Origin: DSNY01 sp040752195
Lineage (GTDB): Bacteria; Pseudomonadota; Gammaproteobacteria; Burkholderiales; Burkholderiaceae_F
Length of the DNA stretch: 64,000 bases
Reading direction: 5' to 3'
Assembly (NCBI GenBank): GCA_040752195.1
Contig: JBFMFC010000014.1
Location: 1 to 64,000 of the forward strand
Shown: positions 16,090 to 23,697 of the stretch, piece by piece
How the letters are laid out: every line of letters begins with the position of its first letter
Position numbering within the stretch: position 1 is the first letter of the stretch
The notes under the pieces: generated by a model
The model's database searches: none
Seen by the model: the letters and a program-made list of their open reading frames with translations, nothing else
Told to the model about the DNA's origin: nothing
Made by a program: the position numbers and the translations under genes

Positions 16090-16464
16090 TTACTCGACGC
16101 CCTTGGTCGCAAGCTTTTCGCGGATGCGCGCCGACTTGCCCGAGCGATCGCGCAGGTAGTACAGCTTGGCGCGGCGCACGTCGCCGCGGCGCTTCACCTC
16201 GATCGACGCGATCGCCGGCGAGTACAGCTGGAAGGTCCGCTCGACGCCCTCGCCGCTCGAGATCTTGCGCACGATGAAGGAGCTGTTCAGGCCCCGGTTG
16301 CGCCTGCCGATCACCACACCCTCGTACGCCTGGACGCGCTTGCGCGTTCCTTCGACGACGTTGACGTTGACGACCACCGTGTCGCCCGGCCCGAAGTCCG
16401 GAATCGACTTGTTGGCGGTCAGGCGGGCGACTTCTTCCTTTTCGAGCTGCTGGATCAGGTCCAT
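16090..16464 (-). CDS. rplS: 50S ribosomal protein L19
   Basis: This 124-residue protein sits at the 30S-50S interface. Family sequence runs end to end: FGPGDTVVVNVNVVEGTRKR, VQAYEGVVIGRRNRGLN, FQLYSPAIASIEVKRRGDVR and AKLYYLRDRSGKSARI. An ATG at 16470 also exists, but GGAG lies directly against it and 6 nt before ATG 16464, which also matches the MDLIQ start of relatives. It is the last gene of rpsP-rimM-trmD-rplS, 9 bp after trmD. Confidence 0.98.
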   Translation of the reverse strand: MDLIQQLEKEEVARLTANKSIPDFGPGDTVVVNVNVVEGTRKRVQAYEGVVIGRRNRGLNSSFIVRKISSGEGVERTFQLYSPAIASIEVKRRGDVRRAKLYYLRDRSGKSARIREKLATKGVE

Positions 16465-16473
16465 TGTCATCTC

Positions 16474-17328
16474 CTAGACCATCGTGACGCGGCTGTTGTG
16501 TACGGACGTTTCCGCCTTGTTCGCCGCCTCAGAGGATGGGGCCTTCACGTTCGCCGCCGACGCCGTGCCGGCGGCACCCTGCGCATCGCTGCGCAAAACC
16601 TGTTCGTCCTTCGCGCTGAGCAGGCCAAACTGCCGTGCGCGTTCGATCAACTCCGGTCGCAGCCGCGCGGTGCGCGCGAGGGACTGCGCGCGGCGCCACT
16701 GCGCGATCTGCGCATGATGCCCGGACAGCAGCACCGACGGCACCGCGCGACCGCGCCACACTTCGGGTCGCGAATAGTGCGGCGCATCCAGCAGGCCGTG
16801 CGCGAACGACTCGTCGGCGGCCGACGCTTCCTTCAGCGCGCCGGGAAGCTGCCGAACGACGGCGTCGATCAGCGCCATCGCTGCGATCTCGCCGCCCGAC
16901 AGCACGAAGTCGCCGATCGACACCTCCTCGTCGACGTACGCGTCGAGGAAGCGCTGGTCGATGCCCTCATAGCGGCCGCACACGAGCACGATGCCTTCGC
17001 CGCCCGCGGCGAGCGCGCGTACGCGCGCGTCGGTCAACGGCACACCGCCGGCGGCGAGCGCGATCACGCGCGTTGCCGCGACGCCGGCGGCGCGCTGCGC
17101 CGCGCGCGCCGCGTCGACCGCATCGGCGAGCGGCTCGGCCAGCATCACCATGCCCGGACCGCCACCGAACGGCCGGTCATCGACCGTGCGGTGGTTGTCG
17201 TGCGTGAAATCGCGCGGGTTCCAGGTCGCGAGCTGCCACAGCCCCGCTTCGAAGGCGCGGCGCGTGATGCCGTGCGCCGTCAACGCCTCGAACATCGGCG
17301 CAAACAGCGTGATCACATCGAACCGCAT
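16474..17328 (-). CDS. trmD: tRNA (guanine37-N1)-methyltransferase
   Basis: This SPOUT methyltransferase makes m1G37 in tRNAs and so prevents +1 frameshifts. The knot region shows VLVCGRYEGIDQRFLDAYVD and EVSIGDFVLSGGEIAAM; the N-terminus is MRFDVITLFAPMFEAL with NPRDFTHDNHRTVDDRPFGG. At 284 residues it is some 30 longer than usual because of an Ala/Ser-rich C-terminal tail (after VLRSDAQG) that is likely disordered. The frame continues upstream of ATG 17328 through rimM sequence, which is a shadow. It lies 11 bp after rimM. Confidence 0.97.
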   Translation of the reverse strand: MRFDVITLFAPMFEALTAHGITRRAFEAGLWQLATWNPRDFTHDNHRTVDDRPFGGGPGMVMLAEPLADAVDAARAAQRAAGVAATRVIALAAGGVPLTDARVRALAAGGEGIVLVCGRYEGIDQRFLDAYVDEEVSIGDFVLSGGEIAAMALIDAVVRQLPGALKEASAADESFAHGLLDAPHYSRPEVWRGRAVPSVLLSGHHAQIAQWRRAQSLARTARLRPELIERARQFGLLSAKDEQVLRSDAQGAAGTASAANVKAPSSEAANKAETSVHNSRVTMV

Positions 17329-17339
17329 TCGCTCCTGCC

Positions 17340-17861
17340 TCACCAATCCGCTTCCCAGTCGACCTCGATCCGGCGCCGTGCCGGGTCGATTCGATCGACG
17401 TACGCATCGACCATCGGCACCAGCAAGGTCGAACCGGCGCCGCTGACTTCCAGCAGGTCCTGCGCTCCGTTGTTGCGCAGCCCCCGCACTTCGCCCAGTT
17501 CGACGCCACGCCGGTTGATGACGCGCGCGCCGATCAGGTCGACCCAGTAATACCGCCCCGGCGCGAGCGCCGGAAACTCCCCGCGCGCCACCGCGATCGT
17601 CGCGCCTTTCATCGCATCGGCCGCCTCCGGCGAGTCGCAGCCCTCCCACTTGGCCAGCAGCAGCGCCGCGTGGCGGCGCACCGCCGTCACCGCGAGTCGC
17701 TTGCGCGCACCGTCGTGCAGCAGCCACCAGTTGCGCGTCGCGCGCAGCACTTCGGCGTCGGCGTCGAAGGGCGCGATCTTGACCCATCCTTTGACGCCAT
17801 AGGCGCCCCGTACGGCGCCCAGTTCGATCAACACGGAACGCGGCGAGTCCTGCTCCGGCAT
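17340..17861 (-). CDS. rimM: ribosome maturation factor RimM
   Basis: This 173-residue 30S assembly factor binds S19 and acts on the head domain. It has the N-terminal RimM barrel (VLIELGAVRGAYGVKGWVKI) and a C-terminal PRC barrel (YYWVDLIGARVINRRGVELG, LLVPMVDAYVDRIDPARRRI). ATG 17861 matches the family start; the upstream extension overlaps rpsP and is rejected. It lies 26 bp after rpsP. Confidence 0.96.
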   Translation of the reverse strand: MPEQDSPRSVLIELGAVRGAYGVKGWVKIAPFDADAEVLRATRNWWLLHDGARKRLAVTAVRRHAALLLAKWEGCDSPEAADAMKGATIAVARGEFPALAPGRYYWVDLIGARVINRRGVELGEVRGLRNNGAQDLLEVSGAGSTLLVPMVDAYVDRIDPARRRIEVDWEADW

Positions 17862-17887
17862 CGCTCGCGCGGCGCGCGCGCCCTGGT

Positions 17888-18139
17888 TCAGGCGGCGGCC
17901 TTGCCGAACTCCTTCACGAGCCGCGCCACCGTCGGACTCAACCGCGCGCCGACGCCCTGCCAGTACTGCAGGCGATCGGATGCCACACGGAACTTCGGCT
18001 CGTTTTCGGCCGCGACCGGGTTGTAGAAGCCGACGCGCTCGATGAAGCGGCCGTCGCGCGGGTTGCGCGAGTCCGTCGCGACGATGTTGAAGAACGGGCG
18101 CTTCTTGGCGCCACCGCGGGCCAGTCGAATCACGACCAT
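17888..18139 (-). CDS. rpsP: 30S ribosomal protein S16
   Basis: This 83-residue protein is full length: MVVIRLARGGAKKRPFFNIV, then ATDSRNPRDGRFIERVGFYN and WQGVGARLSPTVARLVKEFG. It opens the rpsP-rimM-trmD-rplS operon, and AAGGAAAAA lies just upstream of the ATG. A good promoter is present at 18190-18218. Confidence 0.98.
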   Translation of the reverse strand: MVVIRLARGGAKKRPFFNIVATDSRNPRDGRFIERVGFYNPVAAENEPKFRVASDRLQYWQGVGARLSPTVARLVKEFGKAAA

Positions 18140-18189
18140 GAATTTTTCCTTTGCGAATCCATAACTTGCGCTTGCGCGAAAAGGTGTGG

Positions 18190-18218
18190 ATTGTAGCGGC
18201 CGGGCCTTGCCCGGGCAA
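18190..18218 (-). promoter_or_regulatory. promoter of the rpsP-rimM-trmD-rplS operon
   Basis: On the minus strand TTGCCC (18218-18213), a 17-bp spacer and TACAAT (18195-18190) form a near-consensus housekeeping promoter about 50 bp before rpsP. The -35 box is half of a 12-bp palindrome TTGCCCGGGCAA (18207-18218), which might be an operator or the tail of an upstream hairpin. Confidence 0.7.
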
Positions 18219-18233
18219 GCCGCACGCCGCCCC

Positions 18234-19382
18234 TCAGTAGCTGCTCGTCAGCCCGACCCCGACAGTGGCGCGACGGCTGTCGTAGGTGTCGGCATTCGAG
18301 TCGACCCGCGCGTAAGCGACCGAGAAGCGCGGTGCAAGCCCGAAGACCGACCGCTCGCGCAAAGTGAAGTCCAGCCCGACCCGTCCCGAGACGTCTCGCC
18401 GCACGCGCGCGAAGCCGGGTTCGACCGCGCGGTACCTCGCCGCGCCGACGCCGGTGCGCGCCTCGATGATGACGCCGCCGCGGAACTCGCGCAGCCAGTT
18501 CGCGCGCAGTTCGGCGTAGTCGAAGCCGCGCCAATCGTCGCGCGCGCGGCTCGCGCCCGCGGTCGCGCCAACGCCATACGCGATCGAGCCGGGGCGCACC
18601 CAGCGCAGGTCCGCGAAGAGATACGCTTGGTTCGCGGTCGCGCCTTTCAGATCGGTGAACTCGATCCGCCGCGCCAACGCCGTCGTGGTCCAAGTCGATT
18701 CATGGTCGACGTAGACCGTCGCCCCGCCCTGCAGCAGTCCGCCCGTGTACCAGTGGCGCCGCTGGTACTGCGAGGCGAGCGCACCGACTTCCGCCGAGTA
18801 CGTCGCGCGTTGCGCGCGGAAGACGCGTCCCGCGCTCGCCTGCCCGAACAGGAAATCGTCGAGCCGGCCGCCATAGTCGCGCCAGTCGACGGTCCCACGC
18901 ACGAAGTTGCGCAGATCGTCGCCGAGCGCAAGCCGCCCGTTGGCGACGACGCCGAGCCCATAGCTGCCGTCGCCGGTCACCGTCGTCGCGTTGCCCGCCG
19001 AGTCGACGACCGTGCGGCTGCGCACCGGCGGCAGCGTGTTCACGGCGAAGCTCGCCGTCGTCGATGCCTCGCGGATCCGCCGCAGGTCGAGCAGCGCGCG
19101 GTCCTTTTGCGCCGGCGCCAGCTCGGCGCCGAGCGCGAGCTCGAGGTGATAACGCGCGGCGGCGAGATCGCCGGCCTGCTCGAGCGCAAACGCGAGCTCG
19201 AGACGGGCTTCGCCGTTGCCCGGGTCGCGCGCAAGGATCGACCGAAGTGCGGCGATCGCCTCGTCGAGCCGCCCCGCGGCGCGAAGTTGCTGCGCCGATT
19301 GCAGCGGCGTGACCGCTGCCTGCGCGGCCGCACCCGCGCAGGCGAGCAGGAGTGCGCAACAGGCGGCGCTTCGCAGCAGCAT
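18234..19382 (-). CDS. Slam-like (DUF560) outer-membrane protein with TPR domain
   Basis: This 382-residue protein has a signal peptide (MLLRSAACCALLLACAGAAAQA), two to three TPR-like helices (residues 25-95: LQSAQQLRAAGRLDEAIAAL, DPGNGEARLELAFALEQAG) and a C-terminal beta-barrel of about 270 residues with alternating strands and a final aromatic (VGVGLTSSY). This is the layout of surface lipoprotein assembly modifiers, which export lipoproteins to the cell surface in Neisseria. No partner lipoprotein gene is adjacent. ATG 19382 is chosen because the signal peptide begins there. It lies directly upstream of the ribosomal operon on the same strand, but that operon has its own promoter. Confidence 0.78.
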   Translation of the reverse strand: MLLRSAACCALLLACAGAAAQAAVTPLQSAQQLRAAGRLDEAIAALRSILARDPGNGEARLELAFALEQAGDLAAARYHLELALGAELAPAQKDRALLDLRRIREASTTASFAVNTLPPVRSRTVVDSAGNATTVTGDGSYGLGVVANGRLALGDDLRNFVRGTVDWRDYGGRLDDFLFGQASAGRVFRAQRATYSAEVGALASQYQRRHWYTGGLLQGGATVYVDHESTWTTTALARRIEFTDLKGATANQAYLFADLRWVRPGSIAYGVGATAGASRARDDWRGFDYAELRANWLREFRGGVIIEARTGVGAARYRAVEPGFARVRRDVSGRVGLDFTLRERSVFGLAPRFSVAYARVDSNADTYDSRRATVGVGLTSSY

Positions 19383-19445
19383 CGCTGACCCTTCTCGCTC
19401 GGCTACGCCCGTATCATAGGGGCGCTGTCCTTGGCGCTCACGCAC

Positions 19446-19853
19446 ATGCACTTCCGTCACAAAGCCCGCGCCGCGCTGCTCGCGGCGGTCGCCGGTGCGG
19501 TCGGCGCACACCGGGTCTATCTCGGACAGCGACTGTGGTGGCTGCCGCCGGCGGTCAGCCTCACCATGCTTCCGCTGCTGTTCGGCGTTCGCAACTGGTA
19601 CCAGTCGCCGGCATTCTTCGTGCTGATGATTCCGGTCATCGCCGGCTTCATCGAAGCGCTGGTGATCGCGCTGACGCCCGACGAGCGGTTCGACGCGCGC
19701 TTCAATGCGCACGTCCAACGCCGCAACCGCAGCGGGTGGGATGCGGTGCTGGTGGCGATCGGGGCGCTGATGGTCGGCGCGACGATCCTGATGACGACGA
19801 TCGCGCTGCTTTTCCAGACCTACTTCGAGCACACGCTCGGCGCGCCGCGCTGA
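19446..19853 (+). CDS. TM2-like membrane protein
   Basis: This 135-residue protein has three or four hydrophobic segments and a TM2-type opening (LLAAVAGAVGAHRVYLGQRL), where Gly-x-HR-hYLG is the family hallmark. The middle NWYQSPAFFVLMIPVIAGFI and the C-terminal helix AILMTTIALLF-like segment are membrane spanning. Function is unknown. The ATG at 19446 is preferred over TTG 19431. It is divergent from the Slam-like gene and converges on the radical SAM gene 6 bp away. Confidence 0.78.
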   Translation: MHFRHKARAALLAAVAGAVGAHRVYLGQRLWWLPPAVSLTMLPLLFGVRNWYQSPAFFVLMIPVIAGFIEALVIALTPDERFDARFNAHVQRRNRSGWDAVLVAIGALMVGATILMTTIALLFQTYFEHTLGAPR

Positions 19854-19859
19854 CGGCGG

Positions 19860-20981
19860 CTAGAACAGGTCGATCTGCGGCGTGTACGGCCGCGGCGGCA
19901 CGAACAGGTCGTTGCGCAGCGCGAAGCGCTCGCGCAGCAGGCCATTGCGCGCGCAGGCTTTCTCGAAACGCTGGCGGATCAGCCCGGCCCACGGCCCTTC
20001 GCCTTTCATGCGCGTGCCGAACGCCGCGTCGTAGTCGCGCCCGCCGCGCATCTCGCGCACCCGGGCAAGCACGCGCTGCGCACGCTCGGGAAAGTGCGCG
20101 TCGAGCCATTCGCGAAACAGCGGCGCGACCTCCCACGGCAGGCGCAAGACGGTGTAGAACGCGCCGCGCGCCCCCGCTTCGGCCGCCGCCGCGACGATGC
20201 GCTCCAGGTCGGGTTCGGTCAGGAACGGAATGATCGGCGCGACGTTGACGCACACCGGCACCCCTGCGCGGGCGAGCGTGGCGACGGTGCGCAGTCGCCG
20301 CTGCGGACTCGGGCAGCGCGGTTCGAGCCGGCGCGCCAGCGACGGATCGAGCGTCGTGATACTGACGTATACGGCGGCGAGCCCGTCGGCAGCCAGCGGC
20401 GCCAGCAGGTCGAGATCGCGCTCGACGAGACTCGATTTCGTGGTGATCGAGAACGGATGCTTCGTCTGTGCGAGCACTTCGATCACCTGCCGCGTGATGC
20501 GCAGCTCGCGTTCGATCGGCTGGTACGCATCGGTCGCGGACCCGAGATTGATCACGTCAGGCCGATAGCCCGGCGCGGCCAGCTCGGCGCGCAACACTTC
20601 GGCGGCGTTGCGCTTGGCGACGAGCCGGGTCTCGAAGTCGAGTCCGGGCGAGAGATTCAGATAGCTGTGCGTCGGCCGCGCGTAGCAGTAGATGCAGCCA
20701 TGCTCGCAGCCGCGGTACGGATTGATCGAGCGATCGAAGGCGATGTCCGGCGAGTCGTTGTACGCCAGAACGCTGCGCACCGTCTCGAACCGCACTTCGG
20801 TCGCCAGCGGCGGCAGCACGTCGTCCTGTTCCAGACGCGCCGCATCGAGCGCGTCGCCGTCGGCCTCGCGAACGACGCGTTCGAAGCGGTGCGCGATGTT
20901 GCCCACCGCGCCGCGGCCCTTGCGCGCCCGCGGCAAGGTCGCTGCCCGTCCGGACGCGTCGTCATCCCGGTCCGGCGGCAT
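19860..20981 (-). CDS. PA0069-family radical SAM protein
   Basis: This 373-residue protein has the cluster motif GCEHGCIYCYARPTHSYL (CxxxCxxC) near residue 90, and a radical SAM barrel with DVINLGSATDAYQPIERELR, TKSSLVERDLDLLAPLA and VNVAPIIPFLTEPDLERI. The family resembles spore photoproduct lyase / Rv2578c-type proteins and its substrate is unknown. It lies 8 bp after the DUF3501 gene and is probably co-transcribed with it, the Fe-S protein and rubrerythrin. Confidence 0.9.
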   Translation of the reverse strand: MPPDRDDDASGRAATLPRARKGRGAVGNIAHRFERVVREADGDALDAARLEQDDVLPPLATEVRFETVRSVLAYNDSPDIAFDRSINPYRGCEHGCIYCYARPTHSYLNLSPGLDFETRLVAKRNAAEVLRAELAAPGYRPDVINLGSATDAYQPIERELRITRQVIEVLAQTKHPFSITTKSSLVERDLDLLAPLAADGLAAVYVSITTLDPSLARRLEPRCPSPQRRLRTVATLARAGVPVCVNVAPIIPFLTEPDLERIVAAAAEAGARGAFYTVLRLPWEVAPLFREWLDAHFPERAQRVLARVREMRGGRDYDAAFGTRMKGEGPWAGLIRQRFEKACARNGLLRERFALRNDLFVPPRPYTPQIDLF

Positions 20982-20989
20982 CGGTGTCC

Positions 20990-21580
20990 CTACGCGAAGT
21001 CCTTCGCCAGGGATGCCTGCACTTCGGGGGCAGCCTCGTCGACGCGCGCCGTGTAGGCGGGATGATCGACGCCGATCGCGACCGCCGCACCCTGCTTGAA
21101 CGCGGCGATCATCGGCGCCGTGAACTCGAAGCGCAGGAAGTGCACCGAAGAGGTCTTCTCCTCGTTCTCGCGCTCGAGATCCTCGTCGGCGATCGCGTAG
21201 ACCTTGTCGAAGCCGTCGACCTGCACGTAGACGCGGTCCTCGATGCCCTTCAGCCTCGCCAGCTCGCGTTTGCGCACGACCGGGTCGTCGTACTCGAGCA
21301 TCATCGTCGCCTTCAGATTCGTGCCGTCGGGTACCAGCGGGTTGTACGCGTCGAGCTCGTCCTGGATGCCCTCTTCCTCGAACGTCTTTTCGATCCGCAG
21401 CATCTCCTGGATCTGGTAGCGGATCGTCAGCTCGTCCTCGAAGATGAGCGTCAGATGTTCGCCCAGGCGCACCGTGCGATGTTTCTTGTGCGCGATGACC
21501 TTGGCGCGGAAGTCCTTGCGCTGCTTGGCGTATGCCTCGAGCGTCAGCAGGCTGTCGCGTGAGATGGCCGGCATGTTCAT
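20990..21580 (-). CDS. DUF3501 family protein
   Basis: This 196-residue acidic protein follows the family pattern (RDSLLTLEAYAKQRKDFRAK, HKKHRTVRLGEHLTLIFED, ELTIRYQIQEMLRIEKTFEE). DUF3501 genes habitually sit beside a CCG-domain Fe-S protein and a rubrerythrin, as here, so a role in the same redox or peroxide pathway is inferred; no activity is known to me. Two ATGs (21580 and 21574) are possible starts; GGGAG upstream fits the second slightly better. It lies 26 bp after the Fe-S gene. Confidence 0.85.
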   Translation of the reverse strand: MNMPAISRDSLLTLEAYAKQRKDFRAKVIAHKKHRTVRLGEHLTLIFEDELTIRYQIQEMLRIEKTFEEEGIQDELDAYNPLVPDGTNLKATMMLEYDDPVVRKRELARLKGIEDRVYVQVDGFDKVYAIADEDLERENEEKTSSVHFLRFEFTAPMIAAFKQGAAVAIGVDHPAYTARVDEAAPEVQASLAKDFA

Positions 21581-21606
21581 GCTCCCGAGTTCCTTCGAAG
21601 TGTGGT

Positions 21607-22959
21607 CTACAGCCCGTATGCGATACGGACCAGCGTGATCGGATGGGCGAGGGTCGGCGTCTTGCCGCCGAGCGCTTCGCGCGCGAACTGCTCGATTCCC
21701 TGCTCGATGTGGTGGCCGGCGAGCTGGCAGTCCGAGCTGATGTAGTCGGGCTTCGCGCCCGCCATGCTCCTGAAGACCGGCTTGCCGATCTTCATCGCCA
21801 TCGCATGGAACTGCTTGCGCGTACCCCACAGCCCAGAGTGACCCGAGCAGCGCTCGACCGTATTGACCTGCGTCTGCGGCAGCAGTTTCAACAGCTCCTC
21901 CGTCTTGCGCCCGATGTTCTGCACGCGGCCGTGGCACGGCACGTGGTACGACACCGTGCCAAGCGGCCGCTTGAAGTCGGTCTTCAGCAGCCCGTCCTTG
22001 TGGCGCGCGACCAGATACTCGAACGGGTCCCACATCGCTTCCTTGACGGTCTGCACGTCGGCATCGTCCGGGAACATCAGCGGCAGCTCCTGCTTGAACA
22101 TCAACGTGCACGACGGGATCGCGGTCATGATCGCGTAGCCTTCGCGCGCGAGCTTCACGAGCTGAGGGATGTTGACGTTCTTCAGGCGCTCGACCGATTC
22201 GAGGTCGCCGATCTCGAGCTTCGGCATGCCGCAGCACGCCTCCTTCTCGACGATCAGGTACGGGATCTCGTTGTGCTCGAGGATGCGGACGAGGTCGTGC
22301 CCGATACCGGGCTCGTTGTAGTTGACGTAGCAGGTCGAGAAGATCGCGACCTTGCCCGGCGTCTTCGCGCCGTCGCGCACCGGCGCGGCGGTGTTCGAGC
22401 GCGCAACCGAGCGGAACTTTCTTGTCGCGAACTCCGGCCGCCACGCGTTGCGGTCGATGCCGAAGGTCTTTTCCATCAGCGCGCGCGCCGGCTTCGTCCG
22501 GTTGACCGCGTTGACCGTCTGCGTGACGATCGGGATGCCGGCGAACACGCCCACCTTGTCGGTCGACGTGAGCAACCTGTCGGTCGCCGCGGCGCCGTGC
22601 GTACGGAAGTGCACCGCCTTCGCGCGCAGCATCAGATGCGGGAAGTCGAGGTTCCACGGGTGCGGCGGCACGTACGGGCACTTGGTCATGTAGCACATGT
22701 CGCACAGGTAGCACTGGTCGACGACATCCCTGTACCTCTCCTTCGGTACGCCGTCGACTTCGCCGGTCGGTCCATTGTCGACCAGGTCGAACAGCGTCGG
22801 GAACGCTCCGCACAGGCTGACGCAACGGCGGCAGCCGTGGCAGATTTCGAAGACTCGCTCCAGTTCCTTGTCGAGCGCGGCCTGGTCCCAGAACTCGGGA
22901 CTCTTCCACGCGAGCGGGTGGCGGGTGGGCGCTTCGAGGCTTCCTTCGCGGACGGTCAT
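21607..22959 (-). CDS. Fe-S oxidoreductase with two CCG domains (GlpC/HdrD-like)
   Basis: This 450-residue protein has two [4Fe-4S] motifs at the N-terminus, CHGCRRCVSLC and CYLCDMCYMTKCPY, and two CCG-type domains. The first contains CYVNYNEPGIG...EKEACCGMP; in the second, CHGRVQNIGRK...ERCSGHSG, one Cys of the CCG pair is replaced. This is the plan of GlpC and heterodisulfide-reductase subunits, which pass electrons from a partner dehydrogenase. No membrane span is seen. It is the middle gene of rubrerythrin / Fe-S protein / DUF3501, so peroxide detoxification is its likely setting. The intergenic region upstream holds three hairpins. Confidence 0.88.
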   Translation of the reverse strand: MTVREGSLEAPTRHPLAWKSPEFWDQAALDKELERVFEICHGCRRCVSLCGAFPTLFDLVDNGPTGEVDGVPKERYRDVVDQCYLCDMCYMTKCPYVPPHPWNLDFPHLMLRAKAVHFRTHGAAATDRLLTSTDKVGVFAGIPIVTQTVNAVNRTKPARALMEKTFGIDRNAWRPEFATRKFRSVARSNTAAPVRDGAKTPGKVAIFSTCYVNYNEPGIGHDLVRILEHNEIPYLIVEKEACCGMPKLEIGDLESVERLKNVNIPQLVKLAREGYAIMTAIPSCTLMFKQELPLMFPDDADVQTVKEAMWDPFEYLVARHKDGLLKTDFKRPLGTVSYHVPCHGRVQNIGRKTEELLKLLPQTQVNTVERCSGHSGLWGTRKQFHAMAMKIGKPVFRSMAGAKPDYISSDCQLAGHHIEQGIEQFAREALGGKTPTLAHPITLVRIAYGL

Positions 22960-22995
22960 CGGCGACTCTTGTTTCGAGACGATGGGGGGAATTTC

Positions 22996-23100
22996 GCTTC
23001 GTCGAGCACAGCACGCCGTGCTCGACGAAGCGGGCTGCGTTGGCAGCCCGCCCGGTGAAGGGAACGCTGAGCGCTGCGGACCGCGCAGGGCCCGCAGCGC
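22996..23100 (-). promoter_or_regulatory. three consecutive stem-loops between rubrerythrin and the Fe-S gene
   Basis: All stems are perfect: 22996-23009 with 23018-23031 (14 bp), 23031-23038 with 23043-23050 (8 bp, loop GTTG), and 23071-23079 with 23092-23100 (9 bp). On the minus-strand transcript they fill the space between the rubrerythrin stop and the Fe-S gene. No U-run follows, so differential mRNA stability or partial termination is more likely than full termination. Confidence 0.6.
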
Positions 23101-23106
23101 GTCGCC

Positions 23107-23529
<423 letters not shown>

Positions 23530-23697
23530 AGGAATCTCCTGGTTGAATCCAACGGACGAAAAAGCCGATGCCGCTTCGCGCGGCGTCAAGCAAACCGAAA
23601 TCTACGCGGGCGCACGCGCCGGAACCAATGGTTTGTCGCAATGGCCGGAATAGCCGATCCCTATGGATCGCCCGGCTCTTGCGGGACCGGTTTTTTT

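Noticed and set aside
23660..23697. T-run after a GC-rich hairpin on the plus strand, like a terminator
   Set aside because: No plus-strand gene ends here, the stem has mismatches, and on the minus strand (where the flanking genes are) the run is A-rich and inside the end of the dehydrogenase gene.
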